Position numbers and translations under genes: made by a program
Assembly (NCBI RefSeq): GCF_010183535.1
Contig: NC_071330.1
Coordinates: forward strand, 14,923,717 to 14,987,716
Direction of reading: 5' to 3'
Source: Caenorhabditis remanei
Taxonomy: Eukaryota; Nematoda; Chromadorea; Rhabditida; Rhabditidae
Length of the DNA stretch: 64,000 nucleotides
Part shown: positions 12,401 through 25,800 of the stretch, in pieces
Numbering within the stretch: position 1 is the stretch's first letter
Layout of the letters: each line of letters starts with the position of its first letter
The notes under the pieces: model-generated
Databases searched by the model: none
What the model was told of the DNA's origin: nothing
What the model saw: the letters and a program-made list of their open reading frames with translations, nothing else

Positions 12401-15400
12401 CGCATGGAATGTTCAAAAATGAGAATGGTCCAAACCTAGTCATGATTATACTCATTTGAAAGGTTTTGTTTTCTGAATTCAAAAATTCAAGTTTTAATAA
12501 AATTGGAGCTAAACTAAGAGGGTTACTGTAGTCTTAGATTTTCGAAATGTTTCGAAATGTTTCGAAAATCCATAACTTTTTAAATTTTCAAGATTTTTGC
12601 TTGTTTTAAAGCGGAAATCTTAGAAAAACTCACAAACTTTCTAAGAAAAATATTTCGAGGGGGGCGTGTCCTCCAACTACAGTACCCCCTCATCATATTA
12701 ACCGAGATTTCTCAATGAATGACTATACGAAATGGAAAAAAGGGCTAAAAATAAGTAAAAAAGACAACAAAAAAGAGAAGAAGAAAAAGTTCATTCATTC
12801 GGACACACATTTTGTGGTGAATAATTGAAAATGTGCAAAAAGAGAAAAGAAAATGAACGGGAATGAGGAGAGACAACCATCAATTTAAACGAAACTGAAG
12901 GAGATGCCAGATCGAGCGGAAATTTGAAGAAGGGGTACTGTAGTTAGATATATGGGCGGGACTTAGGACATGAAACTTTAAAACCTGGATTACGATAAGA
13001 AAATTAAATAAAAAATCACAAAATAATTTTTTTTTTCGAAAAAAAATTATTTGCTGAAAATTGTTCCGAGCTGAAAATAATTGATATTGCGATTTTTAAT
13101 CATTTTTACTAATGTTATCACACTCAGCTTGTTCTCAGCTTTCGGAAAAGTATAATCATGCCTATATTCTGAAAATTTCAGTTTTTGGGGTCAGAGACGC
13201 AGAGTGTCTGGTTTCTCTGTGCTCTAGCCTTCCTAACTAAAACTACCGTAATTCTTTAGGCATTGAGTCAAATTCTATAAAACTGAGATTTTCAGAATCA
13301 GGAGAAAAAGAGCTTGCGAATGAGTATAATCATGATTAGGTCGGAATTTTGTCATATTTTCAGTTTTTTAGGTCCCATCACAAAAACTACAGTAATGACC
13401 GGACTACTGTATTGCAAGTTGATTCAAACTATTTTTCACGGCAAGTTCAACTGATTTCCTACATTTTGAGCCAAAAATCATACAAAAAGCTGCAAAACTA
13501 AAAAAGTTACAGATTTTCGAAACTTTTCGAAAATAATTGAAATATTAAACTTACCGTAACTTTGTCAGTTTCAGACCATTTTCAAAAATGAAGTCATTTT
13601 TGGAATCAGTGCGTCAAAACCTTTGAAATGAGTATAATCTTAGCTAGGTTCTGAAATTCTGAAAAATGGTCCCAGAAGGGTAAAAAAATCCGAAATGCTT
13701 CTAACCTAATCATGATTATACTCATTCGATAGGTCTCAACGAGCTGAATAAGAATATTAATGTTAAAACTTTAAAAAATTGAATCTGGAAGAAAAATTCA
13801 AGAAAAATAAGGTCTATGCGCCTTTAAAATGACTAACTCAAGTCATCCCCCTTGTTTTCAGGGAAGAGGTAAATCCAAATCATGTGTAAATCTGGGAAAA
13901 TTGAAAATAAATGAGGAAAAACAAGAAGAAGAAGAAGGAGTAAATAAATGAAGCAAAAAAGGAAAAGAGGATTTCGAAAAAATTGAAGAAAAGAGTTGCA
14001 AAATGAAGTGGAAAAACGAAAAAGGGGGGGGGGGGCGGAAATTGAATGAAATTGAACTACTGAATAGAAGATTGGGATGAGTGATGAGAAAAAGATAGAA
14101 TGGAACTTTTTATTTGGTGTTTGGGGTCTTATTTTTGAAAAAAAAATTTTGTCTGAAACTTTTTTCAGACGTGATATAAGCTGAAAATCTTTCTTATCAC
14201 AATTTCCGCTATTTTCAGTTACATCTTCAGACTCAGCTCATTAAGAGCTTTCAGAAAAGTATAATCATGCCTATATTCTGAAAATTTTATTTTTGGGGTC
14301 AGAGACGCAGAGTGTCTGTTATCTCTGCGCTCTAACCTCCTGACTTAAACTACTGCCACCGTAACTCTGCCAGAAATGACACAATCGATCTGAAACTAAG
14401 ATAGATGGATTCAGGAGGATTAGAGCTTTCAGGAAAGTATAATCATGACCACATTTGAAATTTTTCGGGTCCCACCACGAAAACTACAGTAACCCGAAAA
14501 ATTTCAAAAGTGGTCATGATTATACTCATTCGAAAGCCCTTATCCTCCTGATTTTAACTATCTAAGTTTTGGATCAATTGAAGCATTTCCGACGGAATTA
14601 CGGTAGTTTTACTGTAGGAGGTTAGAGTGCAGAGATACCAGACACTCTGCGTCTCTAACCCCAAAAAATAAAATTTTCAGAATATAGGCATGATTATACT
14701 TTTCTGAAAGCTGGGAACGTGATGAGTGTGAAAATATAGCTCAAAATGCGATGGGAAGGATTTTCAGCCTATATCAAGTCTGAAAAATATTTCAGAAAAA
14801 AATTTTTTCGAAAAAAAAGTTTTTCCTTTTTTTGAAAATCATAGATTTTAAGCAAGTATAACGGCCTAAAAGTTATTTTTAGTTGATTCAACTGCTCTTA
14901 GCTGTCACATCCAATCGAAAATCACATGTTGTCCTCTAAAGGACTAAAAAGTCAAACCTGACAAGTCGAATAAGGGAAAAGAAAGAGTTCTTCCCCCCTC
15001 TTTGTTCCTTTAAGAAGAGAAAAACGAGAGAGAAAAAGAAATAGAAAATCAAGTTAATTTGCATTTTCCCCCCTCTTCGAGTAGGCCGCCCATTTTTTTC
15101 TCTTTTTTTTGGAAGAGGCAGAGAACGGAAATTAAGTTTTCCATCCAGTTGGAAGAGGGGGAAGGATTTGTGTGGGTAGAGGTGCTCCAGATGGTTTTTG
15201 AGGGTTTTTGGGGTGAAAAGATGATTCATGGAAAAAATGACGGAGAAAATTTTGGAAAATTTTTTTTTTGGAAATTTTTTTCAGACTTGATATAAGCTGA
15301 AAATCCTTCCCCTTATAGATCTAGTAGTTTTCATTAATATATTCACACTCAGCGTGTTTCCAGCTTTCAGAAAAGTATAATCATGCCTATATTCTGAAAA

Positions 15401-16239
15401 TTTCAAAAATTTCGGGTCAGAGACGCAGAGTGTCTGGTATCTCTGCGCTCTAGCCTCCTAGCTAAAACTACCGTAACTCTTTAAGAATTGAGTCAAATTC
15501 TGTAAAACTTAGATTTCCAGAATCAGAAGAAAAAGAGCTTTCGATTGAGTATAATCATGACTATGTTTGAATTTTGTCATTTTTTCAGTTTCCCACCACG
15601 AAAACTACAGTAACCACAGGACTACTGTATTGCAAGTTGGTTCAAACTATTTTTCCCGGAAAGATCAACCGATTTCCTACATTTGAAGCCAAAAATCATA
15701 CAAAAAGCTGCAAAACCAAAAAAGTTACAGATTTTCGAAACTTTTCGAAAATATTCGAAAAACTGAAACTGCTGTAACTCGGTCAGTTTTGCTCCAATTT
15801 CTAAAATTTTTAAAGTTGCAGAATCAGCACATCAAGACCTTTCGTATGAGTATAATCATGCCTAGGTTTTGAAAATCTAAAATTTTTCAGAAAAAATTGG
15901 TCACGAGGGTCCAATTCTGAAATTCTTAAAACCTAGTCATGATTATACTCATTTTAAAGGTCTCGACGAGCTGATTTCAAAAATTTGACTAATTTTCAGT
16001 TTATAGCAGACCTGACAGAGTTACAGTAAGATTTGTGGTTTCGGGTCTGCGGAATGAGGAACAAAAAGGATGGAGAGCAGGTGCAAGAAAAATTCAGAAA
16101 AAGAAAAAGGTGAGAAATTCTTGAGACAAGAAAGCGCACGAGGCAAAAAAAAAGACAAAAGGTTGAACATGAAAAAAGAAAAGAAGAAAAGGAAGAAGCC
16201 GAAACAATGGGATTCCAGGAAAAAAAAACTTTCGAAAAA
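12401..16239. other. Intergenic, no gene seen; more palindromes
   Basis: It contains TATAATCATG-family palindromes (for example 13120-13340, 13610-13750, 14230-14720, 15340-15580 and 15830-15970), purine-rich stretches near 12770-12900 and 13900-14040 (with a run of G near 14026), and a pyrimidine-rich patch near 15000-15110. No exon chain was found on either strand. Confidence 0.6.
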
Positions 16240-16500
16240 AATTGTCGACAAACATTTTTTATCGATAAATTTTCTAGCAATTTTTGTCGATAATTATTGA
16301 TTTTTCAGCAGGTTCAAGGGATTTTTTAGTTGTAATAACATTTATAACCTTTGTGAATAAAAACTGTGACTGTACTGAAAAAAATCGAAAAAAATATTTT
16401 TGTCGACAAAATTTTTTATCGACCATTTAAAAATTTTTACTGTTTTTAATATAAAACTTTTATCGATAAATTGTCGATTTTTATCGAATTTTTACACTTT
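16240..16500. repeat. Cluster of GTCGACAAA / TTATCGATAAA motifs
   Basis: Repeated TTGTCGACAAA, TTTATCGATAAATT and TTGTCGATAA motifs at about 16243-16290, 16402-16425 and 16455-16485 can pair with each other. No coding signal. Confidence 0.6.
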
Positions 16501-16745
16501 TATCACTGTCTGATCAATGTGTAAGGTCTGAAATTGATACTCACATCTTCTTGGATGAAAAAGAATGCGGAACCAAAAAAGTAATCCAAAAAAGAAATTG
16601 AAACAATTTTCAGGGTCTAGTGCGTCCATTTCTCAGTGAGCACGCACCTCCATGTCCTTCTTCAGAATCCAAAAAAAAAATAGGAGAGAAAAAAAAAAAG
16701 AAATCCGACACTTTTTGTTGAGTCCATTTGTTCGTATTTCCGTGC

Positions 16746-18235
16746 TCTTCTTGGTGTCTTTTTTGGTCACTGGCGCACCTTTGACGCGTTTTGAATTTTT
16801 TAGAAAAATTCCGGGAAATCCACATCCCAAGTGCTATGAAGTCTAAAGTCGCTGTCGGAAAATCTGTTGCTGGCGCTCCGTCGACGCTTTTTTTCTGTAG
16901 AAAGCGTTTTCCGTAGTAAGCTGGTTCGCCTTGGTCGCTTTTCTTGAGGGACATTTTGACAAAAACTGGCGCGCCTTTGACGCGTTTTTTGAAACTTGTT
17001 GATTTTTCTGGTTTTTGAGGTCAAAAATGTGGAATGTTCAACAAAAAAAGGGAAAATTTATTTTTTTTTCAAAAAATGTCAAAAATAGAAAAAATCGGAA
17101 AAGTCACGCGCCGCTCTTCTTGGTGTCTTTGTTGGTCACTGGCGCACCTTTGACGCGTTTTGAATTTTTTAGAAAAATTCCGGAAAATCCACATCCCAAG
17201 TGCTATGAATTCTGAAGTCGCTGAGCGCTGGACAGGCGTGCCTTTGACGCGTTTTTCGGAAAAATTATATATTTTTTTTCTGATTTTTCAGGATTTTTGA
17301 TGTCTGAGAATGGAGATTGTGTGCTGCTGGCGGACGTTTGGCGCGTTTTTCGGAAAATCATTCAGAGAAAAAGTCGAAATTGGCGCGCCTTTGACGCGTT
17401 TTTGGCAACTTGCTGATTTTATTGAATTTTTCGGGGTTTTTGAGGTCGAAAAATGTAGAATATTTGACAAAAAAGGAAAATCCTAAAAATCCACAAAAAT
17501 GAGCTCAAAACCTCTAAAAATTGGGGAAAACTCGTGTCTGGCGCGCCTTCGACGCGTTTTTGGAAAACTTGGTTGCGGCTGGCGCGTCGTGAGCGCTTTT
17601 TCGAGGTTTTTGAGGTCTAAAAATGTAGAATTTTCAACAAAAAAAGAGGAAAATCCTAAAAATCCACAAAATCCGTCTAAAACCATCAAAAATGAGCTCA
17701 AACCCCATAAAAAACTCGTGTCTGGCGCGCGTTCGACGCGTTTTTCCTGGAAATTTGGTTGCGGCTGGCGCGTCGTGAGCGCTTTTTCGAGGTTTTTGAG
17801 GTCTAAAAATGTGTAATTTTTGACAAAAAAAGAGGAAAATTATTTTTTTTCTCAAAAAATGTCAAAAATAGAAAAAAAAATCGGAGAAGTCACGCGCCGC
17901 CGCTCCTCAGTTCAATTTTTTTTGATAGATTTGGCCAATTTTTCTTTTTTTAATATTTTATTTTTGTCGTCTCTCCGAGACGGAAAAATATATGAAAAAT
18001 AATAGAAAGGAATACAATTTCTTATTATTTTCGCTCATAGATCACTGTGTCAATCAGGAAAAAATGAGTATTTTCTATTTTTTAGGGGAAAAAAAAACGG
18101 ATTTTTAGATTTTTTTGATGAGAAAAGGGGGAAAAAGTGAGTTTTTAACAAGAAAATCGGTGAAAATCCACTGAAAATTACCTCAAAAACCGGAAAAAAC
18201 TCGTGTCTGGGGCACCTTTGACGCGTACAGTTCGA
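16746..18235. repeat. CTGGCGCGCCTTTGACGCG array (one orientation)
   Basis: More than ten copies of CTGGCGCRCCTTTGACGCGT, 60-200 bp apart, with AT-rich spacers. Longer direct repeats are embedded: 16746-16855 matches 17113-17222, and 17560-17640 matches 17755-17830. The motif continues, reverse-complemented, at 20340-22230, and smaller groups lie at 23875-24215 and 61140-62030. Confidence 0.85.
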
Positions 18236-19866
18236 GAAATTCCAGAAAAATCGGTGAAAATCCACTTAAAAAGTGAGTTTTTTACAGGAAAATGAACGAA
18301 AAATTAAAGGTTCCAGGGTATTTAACAGGAAAATCGCTAAAATTCAGTGAAAAATCACATTTTTCGACTAAAATTCAATCAAAAATGCTATAAATCGATT
18401 AGTTACATGAGAATTTAGTACACGTAGAGTGAGAAAATTGATGTTACAGATGGATAATTAGATATTTATAGATAATTACAGAAAAAAAAAAGACTGAAAA
18501 TTAGCTAAAAATGGGGTGTCAGAGGGAAAATTACAGTAAAAATGACTGGAAAATAGTGAAAAAAGGGCTAAAAAATGGGGTTTTAGGAATGTTTTTTTTT
18601 GAAATATGAGCTAAAAATGACTGACAGTCAGTCAAAACCCTGTCTGAAATGACTAAAAGTTCTAAAAAGTGGCTGAAAATTGAGTTTTTGTAGCAAAAAA
18701 TGGGAAAATTTTGGCTGAAAAGAGCTTCAAAACCGATTTTTGACATGAAAATTTGAAAATTTCAGCCAATTTCCAGCGTTTTTCCATCAAAAATTGCCAT
18801 TTTTCTTGATTTTTTAAATCTAAAATCGCTGTAAACTTTCTAAATCTTCTAAAAATCCATTAAAAAATTGCAATTTTGACAGAATACGGTCTCAAATATG
18901 GCTGAAACTGCCAAAAATTAGCATTTTCAGCCAATTTTTTTCTCTTTTTAGGTCATTTTGAGCCAAAAATCAATAAAACAATGATAGTGTCAGCGAAAAT
19001 TACGAAAAAACCTGAAATTTGACTGAAAATGCCTTAAAAAATGAGCGTTTTCAGCCGATTTTCTCGATTTTTCCTCATTTTTTGAGCATTTTGAGCCGAA
19101 AATTAATAAAAATTTTTACAGAATATGGCGAAAATTATAGAAAATTAGCTAAAAATGGGTTTCAGAAAGGAAAATTACAGTAAAAATAGGCGGAAAATAG
19201 TGAAAAAAAGCTAAAAAATGGGGTTTTTCGATTAAAATTTGCCATTTTTCTCGACTTTTTAAACCTAAAACCGATTCAAAACGTTTGAAATCCTCTAAAA
19301 TCCATAGAAAAGGTAATTTTGACTGAAAAAAAGTCACAAATTTGACTGAAAATGCCTAAAAATGAGCATTTTCAGCCGATTTTCTCGGTTTTTCCTCATT
19401 TTTTTATGGCATTTTTCTGAAATTTTGAGGGCAAAATCAATAAAAAATATGGGAAATTTGGCTGAAATTAAGTTTTTGGTATATTTTTTGTATAAAAATC
19501 TGAAATTTTCAGCGTTTTTCTATCAGAAAAAGCCTATTTTCTCGATTTTTTTCAGCCTAAAATCCAGAAAAATGGCAATTTTTAATATAAAAACGCTGAA
19601 ATTTGTAGATTTTCATGTCAAAAACCGCTGAAAGACTCAATTTCAGTGATTTTCAGCCAAAATTTTCACATTTCTTGAGCCAATAACCCAATTTCATAGC
19701 GAACATTACAGAAAACTTAAAATGAACTAAATAGGTTATTTTGGCTGAAAATGACACAAATTCGGGTAAAAATGTCTTAAAAATGAGCATTTTCAGCCGA
19801 TTTTCTCGGTTTTTACTCATTTTTCAGACATTTTGAGCCAAAAATCAATAGAAAATTATAGAAATT
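18236..19866. other. Low-complexity A/T-rich DNA, no gene seen
   Basis: Repetition of CATTTTCAGCCGATTTTCTC and of GAAAATTACAGTAAAAAT-like segments (for example 18521-18560 and 19161-19200, also near 19370 and 19790). Lies 3' of cic-1. Confidence 0.6.
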
Positions 19867-22800
19867 CTACATATGATATCCAGAAGACGATTGTTGCTGA
19901 TGATGATGTTGATGTTGTTGCTGTGTCATTTGTTGTTGATTTGGTTTCGGAAGTTTCGCCATCAACTTTTTCACCTCTTCCTTCTCATCGAATGATCTCC
20001 ACAATGTGTACATTTTGTAGATTTGATCCGTGCAATCGGCCACCTGGAATAGGGAAAATATCAAAAAATTTCAAAAATTTCAGAAAAATTCGGTCAAAAA
20101 CCATCAAAAATGACCTCAAACCCCGGAAAACCTCGTGCCTGGCGCACCTTTGACGCGTTTTTTGTTAAAAAAAAATTTGCTCAAAATTGCTCAAAATTCA
20201 TAAAAACCTATCACATGTCGTGATGCTGGTGCGCCTTTGACGCGTTCTTGTCCCCCTGGTTAGCTAGAAATGATGACTGGCGCACCTGTGACGCGCGTCA
20301 ATGATTATCAGCCGTTTTTTCACCGATTTTCAACCGGATTTTTACGAAAAGACGCCAAAGGTGCGCCAGACACTAAATTTCCGACAATTTTGGTTCTTTT
20401 TCAGGCGATTTCAAGCGTTTTTAAATGAATTTTTGCTCAAAACCAAAGAATTTCAACCGATTTTTCACCATTTTTTATTTATTTTTTCGTAGAATTTCAG
20501 CCTCGCGTCAAAGGTGCGCCAGTCATTCAATTTTCTACTATTTTGGCAATTTTCACTCATTTTTGTGCATTTTGGCTCAAAATCATCGATTGTCAGCCGA
20601 TTTTGTATAATTTTTCGTCGAATTTCAGCCACGCGTCAAAGGTGCGCCAGAGAAAGATTTTCAGCTAGTTTTAAGAAAAGGCGCTAAAGGTGCGCCAGAC
20701 AATACTCATATTTGAATTTGGACGATTCTAGAGCTGAAAATGCGAATTTTTGACAATTTTCAGCTCATTTTCTATCATTTTTTGTCGAATTTCATGATGA
20801 CGACACCCGTCAAAGGTGCGCCAGATATGCATTATTTTATGAAAAGGCGCCAAAGATGCGCCAGCCATTCAATTTTCTACTATTTTGGCTCTTTTTCAAT
20901 CGATTTAAAGCATTTTTCTCTATTTTTGCTTAAAACCAACGATTTTCAGTCATTTTCTGACCATTTTTCGTCGATTTTCAGCCTGATGATGAAACGCGTC
21001 AAAGGTGCGCCAGACTTGCGTTCTTTTGAAGATTTTTAATCGGATTTCCACAAAATAGCGCCTACGGTGCGCCAGACGTTAAATTTCCGACTATTTTGGC
21101 TCTTTTTCAGTCGATTTCAGGCATTTCGCGTCAAAGGTGCGCCAGAGAAGGATTTTCAACCGGATTTTCACGAAAATGCGCCAAAGGTGCGCCAGGCAAT
21201 ACTCATATTTGAATTTGGACAATTCTAGAGCTGAAAATGCGAATTTTTGACCATTTTCGGCCATTTTTTTTATGAATTTTGGCTCATTTTTGACAATTTT
21301 CGTCGAATTTCACCCCGGATGATGAAACGCGTCAAAGGTGCGCCAGACGTTAAATTTCCGACTATTTTGGCTCTTTTTCAATCGATTTAATGCAATTTTC
21401 ACTCATTATTATGAATTTTGGCTCAAAATCATCGATTTACAGCCATTTTCTCGTCGAATTTCAGATGAAACGCGTCAAAGGTGCGCCAGACATTCAATTT
21501 CCGACTATTTTGGTTCTTTTTCAGTCGATTTAAAGCATTTCGCGTCAAAGGTGCGCCAGAGAAGGATTTTCAACCGGATTTTCACAGAAAGGCGCCAAAG
21601 GTGCGCCAGACATTGCTCAAATTTGAATTTGGACCATTCTAGAGCTGAAAATGCGAATTTTTAACGATTTTCGGCCATTTTTTTAATGAATTTTGGCTCA
21701 AAATCAACGATTTTCAGCAGATTTTTGACCATTTTCTATAATTTTTCATCGAATTTCAACCTCACGTCAAAGGTGCGCCAGACGTTAAATTTTCTACTAT
21801 TTTGGCTCTTTTTCAGTCGATTTAAAGCAATTTTCACTCATTCTTGTGCATTTTGGCTCAAAATCATCGATTTTCAGCCGATTTTGTATAATTTTTCGTC
21901 GAATTTCAGCTTAATGGTGAAACGCGTCAAAGGTGCGCCAGACTTGCGTTCTTTTGAAGATTTTTAATCGGATTTCCACAAAATAGCGCCTACGGTGCGC
22001 CAGACATCAAATTTCCGAATATTACGGTTTTTGTCAGATGATTTCAAGCATTTCGCGTCAAAGGTGCGCCAGAGAAGGATTTTCAACCGGATTTTCACGA
22101 AAATGCGCCAAAGGTGCGCCAGGCAATACTCATATTTGAATTTGGACAATTCTAGAGCTGAAAATGCGAATTTTTGACCATTTTCTATAATGTTTTATCG
22201 AATTTCAACCTCGCGCCAAAGGTGCACCAGCCATTCAATTTCCGACTATTTTGGCTCTTTTTCACTCATTCTTGTGCATTTTTGGGTCAAAATCAACGAT
22301 TTTCAGCCGATTTTTGACCATTTTCAGACAATTTTCCATCATTTTTCATCGAATTTCAGCCCTTTACCTTCTCCATATCAACATCCACCTCTACCATCCA
22401 TCCCTCCAACTCTTCGCCCCTTCCCATCAAATCCATAGCAACAAGAATCGAAGAGATGGCAATAATATGTGGTGCGTAGATCAAACCGACATCACATCTC
22501 AACGTATCATTTATCACTTTCTGACATTGCGCTTCGATCGATTCGAAATCTTTGAGTGGAGACGTTGGAGACGCAGACGAATTCGTATACAAACGGAAAT
22601 CATCTAATAATTCGACCATTGGCCTCTGCGGGTGATACACTACGAGACAACAATCGAGAATTTCGACGAGAATAAATTCAGAATCGTAGAGGACACCGTT
22701 CTTCGCCGACGTCGTCTCGAATGTCACTCCCCATCGTTTTGGTACTGAAAATTAAAGAAGTTTTTGTGGTTTTTAGGTTAGAAAATAGCAAAAATCACTG

Positions 22801-25800
22801 TTTAAAGTTGAATTTCAAACGATTTATACCAAAATTGCATTTAAAAAGTGCTTTTTCAACCTAGAGACCCTAAAAATCCGCATTTTCCGTACCGAATTCG
22901 CTCAAAAATCAATATTTGGTACTGAAAATGTGAGTTTTAGAAAGTTTTAATGAGGAAACATCTTTTTTTAACGACATTTTGGTCAAAATTCAACATTTTC
23001 AGTTATTTTTATGCGACAATACGGATTTTCAATGGTTTCTAGGTTGGAAATTAGTGAAAATCAAGATTTTGAGGGATCAAAAATCAGTATTTCGTACTGA
23101 AAATAGTCCCGAAAATGTGGATTTGCAAAGTTTTTTCTTCAAAAAAGGACTGAAATTATAATTTTTATCAAATTTTAGATTCCGATATGCTTGAAATCGC
23201 TACGATTCCCGTTCTCCTGACTCAAAATGAGCCTATTATCGGAATAAAAAGTTCCGACATTTTTTACCGACGCGCAAAAGTCCCGCCACTGATCTTCGGG
23301 AACGCCCACTTATCATCTTGCAATTTCAGGGCACGGTTTCAGTTCTATTTACACTGATTTCGCGGGCAAAACTTTCAAAAATACTACTTTTTCAATTAAA
23401 TTTGACAGAAAAAAACAAATTTCAAGGAAAATAGATCAAATTTCATTAAAAAAGTAGTATTCTTGAAAATTTTGCCCGCGAAATCAGTGTAAATAGAACT
23501 GAAACCGTGCCCTGAAATTGCAAGATGATAAGTGGGCGTTCCCGGGAGATCAGTGGCGGGACTTTTGCGCGTCGGTAAAAAATGTCGGAACTTTTTTATT
23601 CCGATAATAAGTGGAAGAGATTTTCTCCTCGAGGCCGTGTAGTCCTCTCGGACAAAATGTTTGCTTCAATTTTCCGCGATATAAATTGAAAAAAAAACAC
23701 GAACAGTTTGCTGGAAAAGAATTGAGCAAAGAAGTGAGCAAACATTTTGTCCGAGAGGATAACACGGTCTCGTGTTTCGGATGGCGAAAGCGCACCAGAA
23801 TCACGACATTTTATAAATTTTGAGCAATTTTAAGCTAATTTTGAGCTAACAACCGGTCAGAAACCTTTAAACTCGTGTCTGGCGCGCGTTTGACGCGTTT
23901 TTTGTTAAAAAATTTTCCTCAAAATCGCTCAAAATCCCTAAAAACGTACTTTCGGAAGTCGCAGAGGCTGGCGCGCCTTCGACGTTTTTTATTCATAAAA
24001 TTGGTTCCAAGTCGTTAAAACGACTCATAGAAACTGATCGAGAAGTCTATAAGTCGCTTTGCTGGCGCGCCGTTGACGCTTTTTTTAAAATTTAGCTCGA
24101 ATCGGCTCTTTACTGGCGCGCCTTAGACGCGTTTGTATTCTGCGACTTCCGAAAGCACGTTTTTATGAGTCATGACCAATTTTTAGATAGTTTTCCAATA
24201 AAAACGCGTCGAAGGTGCGCCAGACACGAGGTTTTCCGGGTTTTGACGTCATTTTTGATGGTTTTTGACCGATTTTTTCCATACTTGCAAACCGGGCCGA
24301 AACGGGCCGGGGCGTAACTCGCTTCAAACTCAATATTATGATCTGAAAAATATACCAAAATGTAGATCTCAGGGAGTTCTATGTCCGTGACCCACTGCGG
24401 GCCGGATGGCTATTCGGTAATGTGCCGCGGGCCGGGAAAAAGTGCGAAAAAACGCGAAAATGGCCAAAAAAGCCGTTCTAGCCCGACACGCGGCACATTA
24501 ACGAATAGCCATCCAACCAGTAGTGGGTCATGGAGATAGAACTCGTCGAGATCTACATTTTGGTATATGTTTGAGCTCATAATATTGAGTTTGAAGCGAG
24601 TTACGCCCCGGCCCGTGTCGGCCCGTTTCGGCCCGGTTTGCAAGTATGATTTTTTCTGAAATTTTCTCTGGAAAAAACCGGGCCGACACGGGCCGGCGCG
24701 TAACTCGCTTCAAACTCAATATTATGAGCTCAAACATATACCAAAATGTAGATCTCAACGAGTTCTATGTCCATGACTAACTACAGGCCGGATGGCTATT
24801 CGTTAATGTACCGCGAACTGGGCTAGAATGGCTTTTTTGGCACTTCTTAACTGCCGGCGGCGCATTAACGAATAGCCATCCGGCCTGTAGTTAGTCATGG
24901 ACATAAAGATCTACATTTTGGTATTTTTTTCAGCTCATAATATTGAGTTTGAAGAGAGTTACCGGCCCATGTCAGCCCGGTTTGCAAGTATGGGTTCGTG
25001 AACAAATATTTATGTTTAATTATAAAAAAAACTTAGGCGTTTTCAAAAAAGAAGAGCGTACAATCATATTCGACTCCCCATCGATTTGGCACTGAAAAAA
25101 GCGGTTTGCGATATTTTTATAGAAGGAAAATATCGATTTTAGGTCAATTTTTGCCAGAAATAACCAATTTTTAGATGAAAAATCACGAAAATACCATCAA
25201 AATCGTCAAAAATGACACATTTCCAATTTTTGATCAGTTTTTAATATTTTTCTGCATGAAAAAACCTCAAATTTAGTTGAAAATCACGGAAATCGACTCA
25301 GAAACGAAAATTCCATCAAAAATCGTTTTATAAAAAGACAAATTTCCGATTTTTGATCAGTTTTTGTTTGAAAAAGCGGTTAAAAATAGGGTTTTGACTT
25401 GAATTTTATCAATTTTCTCTCATTTTCAGCCTAAAAATTACATTTTCAGTGCCAGAAACTCACAAACGAGAGCAGTATTCTTGAGAAAACTGGATACACT
25501 CAAAGTGGTATGCTCTTCGACTTTACACGCCAAGAATAGAGCTGTCGAGGCGACAAGAAATGGACACATGTCACGGAATGATTGTCTGAAATATTGAGAG
25601 GGATTTTAAGAGAGAAAATAGCGAAATTTTGAGAAAAATCGGGTGAAAATTGATCGAAAATTGCTCAAATTTTCACTAAAAATCATAAAAATTCTGCAAA
25701 AAATGTGATTTTCAGCAATTTTTGTTAGTTTTCAACAGGGATGTGCCTATGGAGGCGCTTTGGGCGCTGAAAGATTTCAAAGTGGGCGAAAATGCGACGA

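Noticed and set aside
14936..15295. 97- and 78-codon overlapping frames on both strands
   Set aside because: Purine/pyrimidine-skewed low-complexity DNA; the two frames are mirror artefacts of the same sequence.
16610..17024. Frames of 114 and 74 codons rich in Lys, Arg and Phe
   Set aside because: They arise from the GCGCC repeat array and its A-rich spacers and change with repeat copy.
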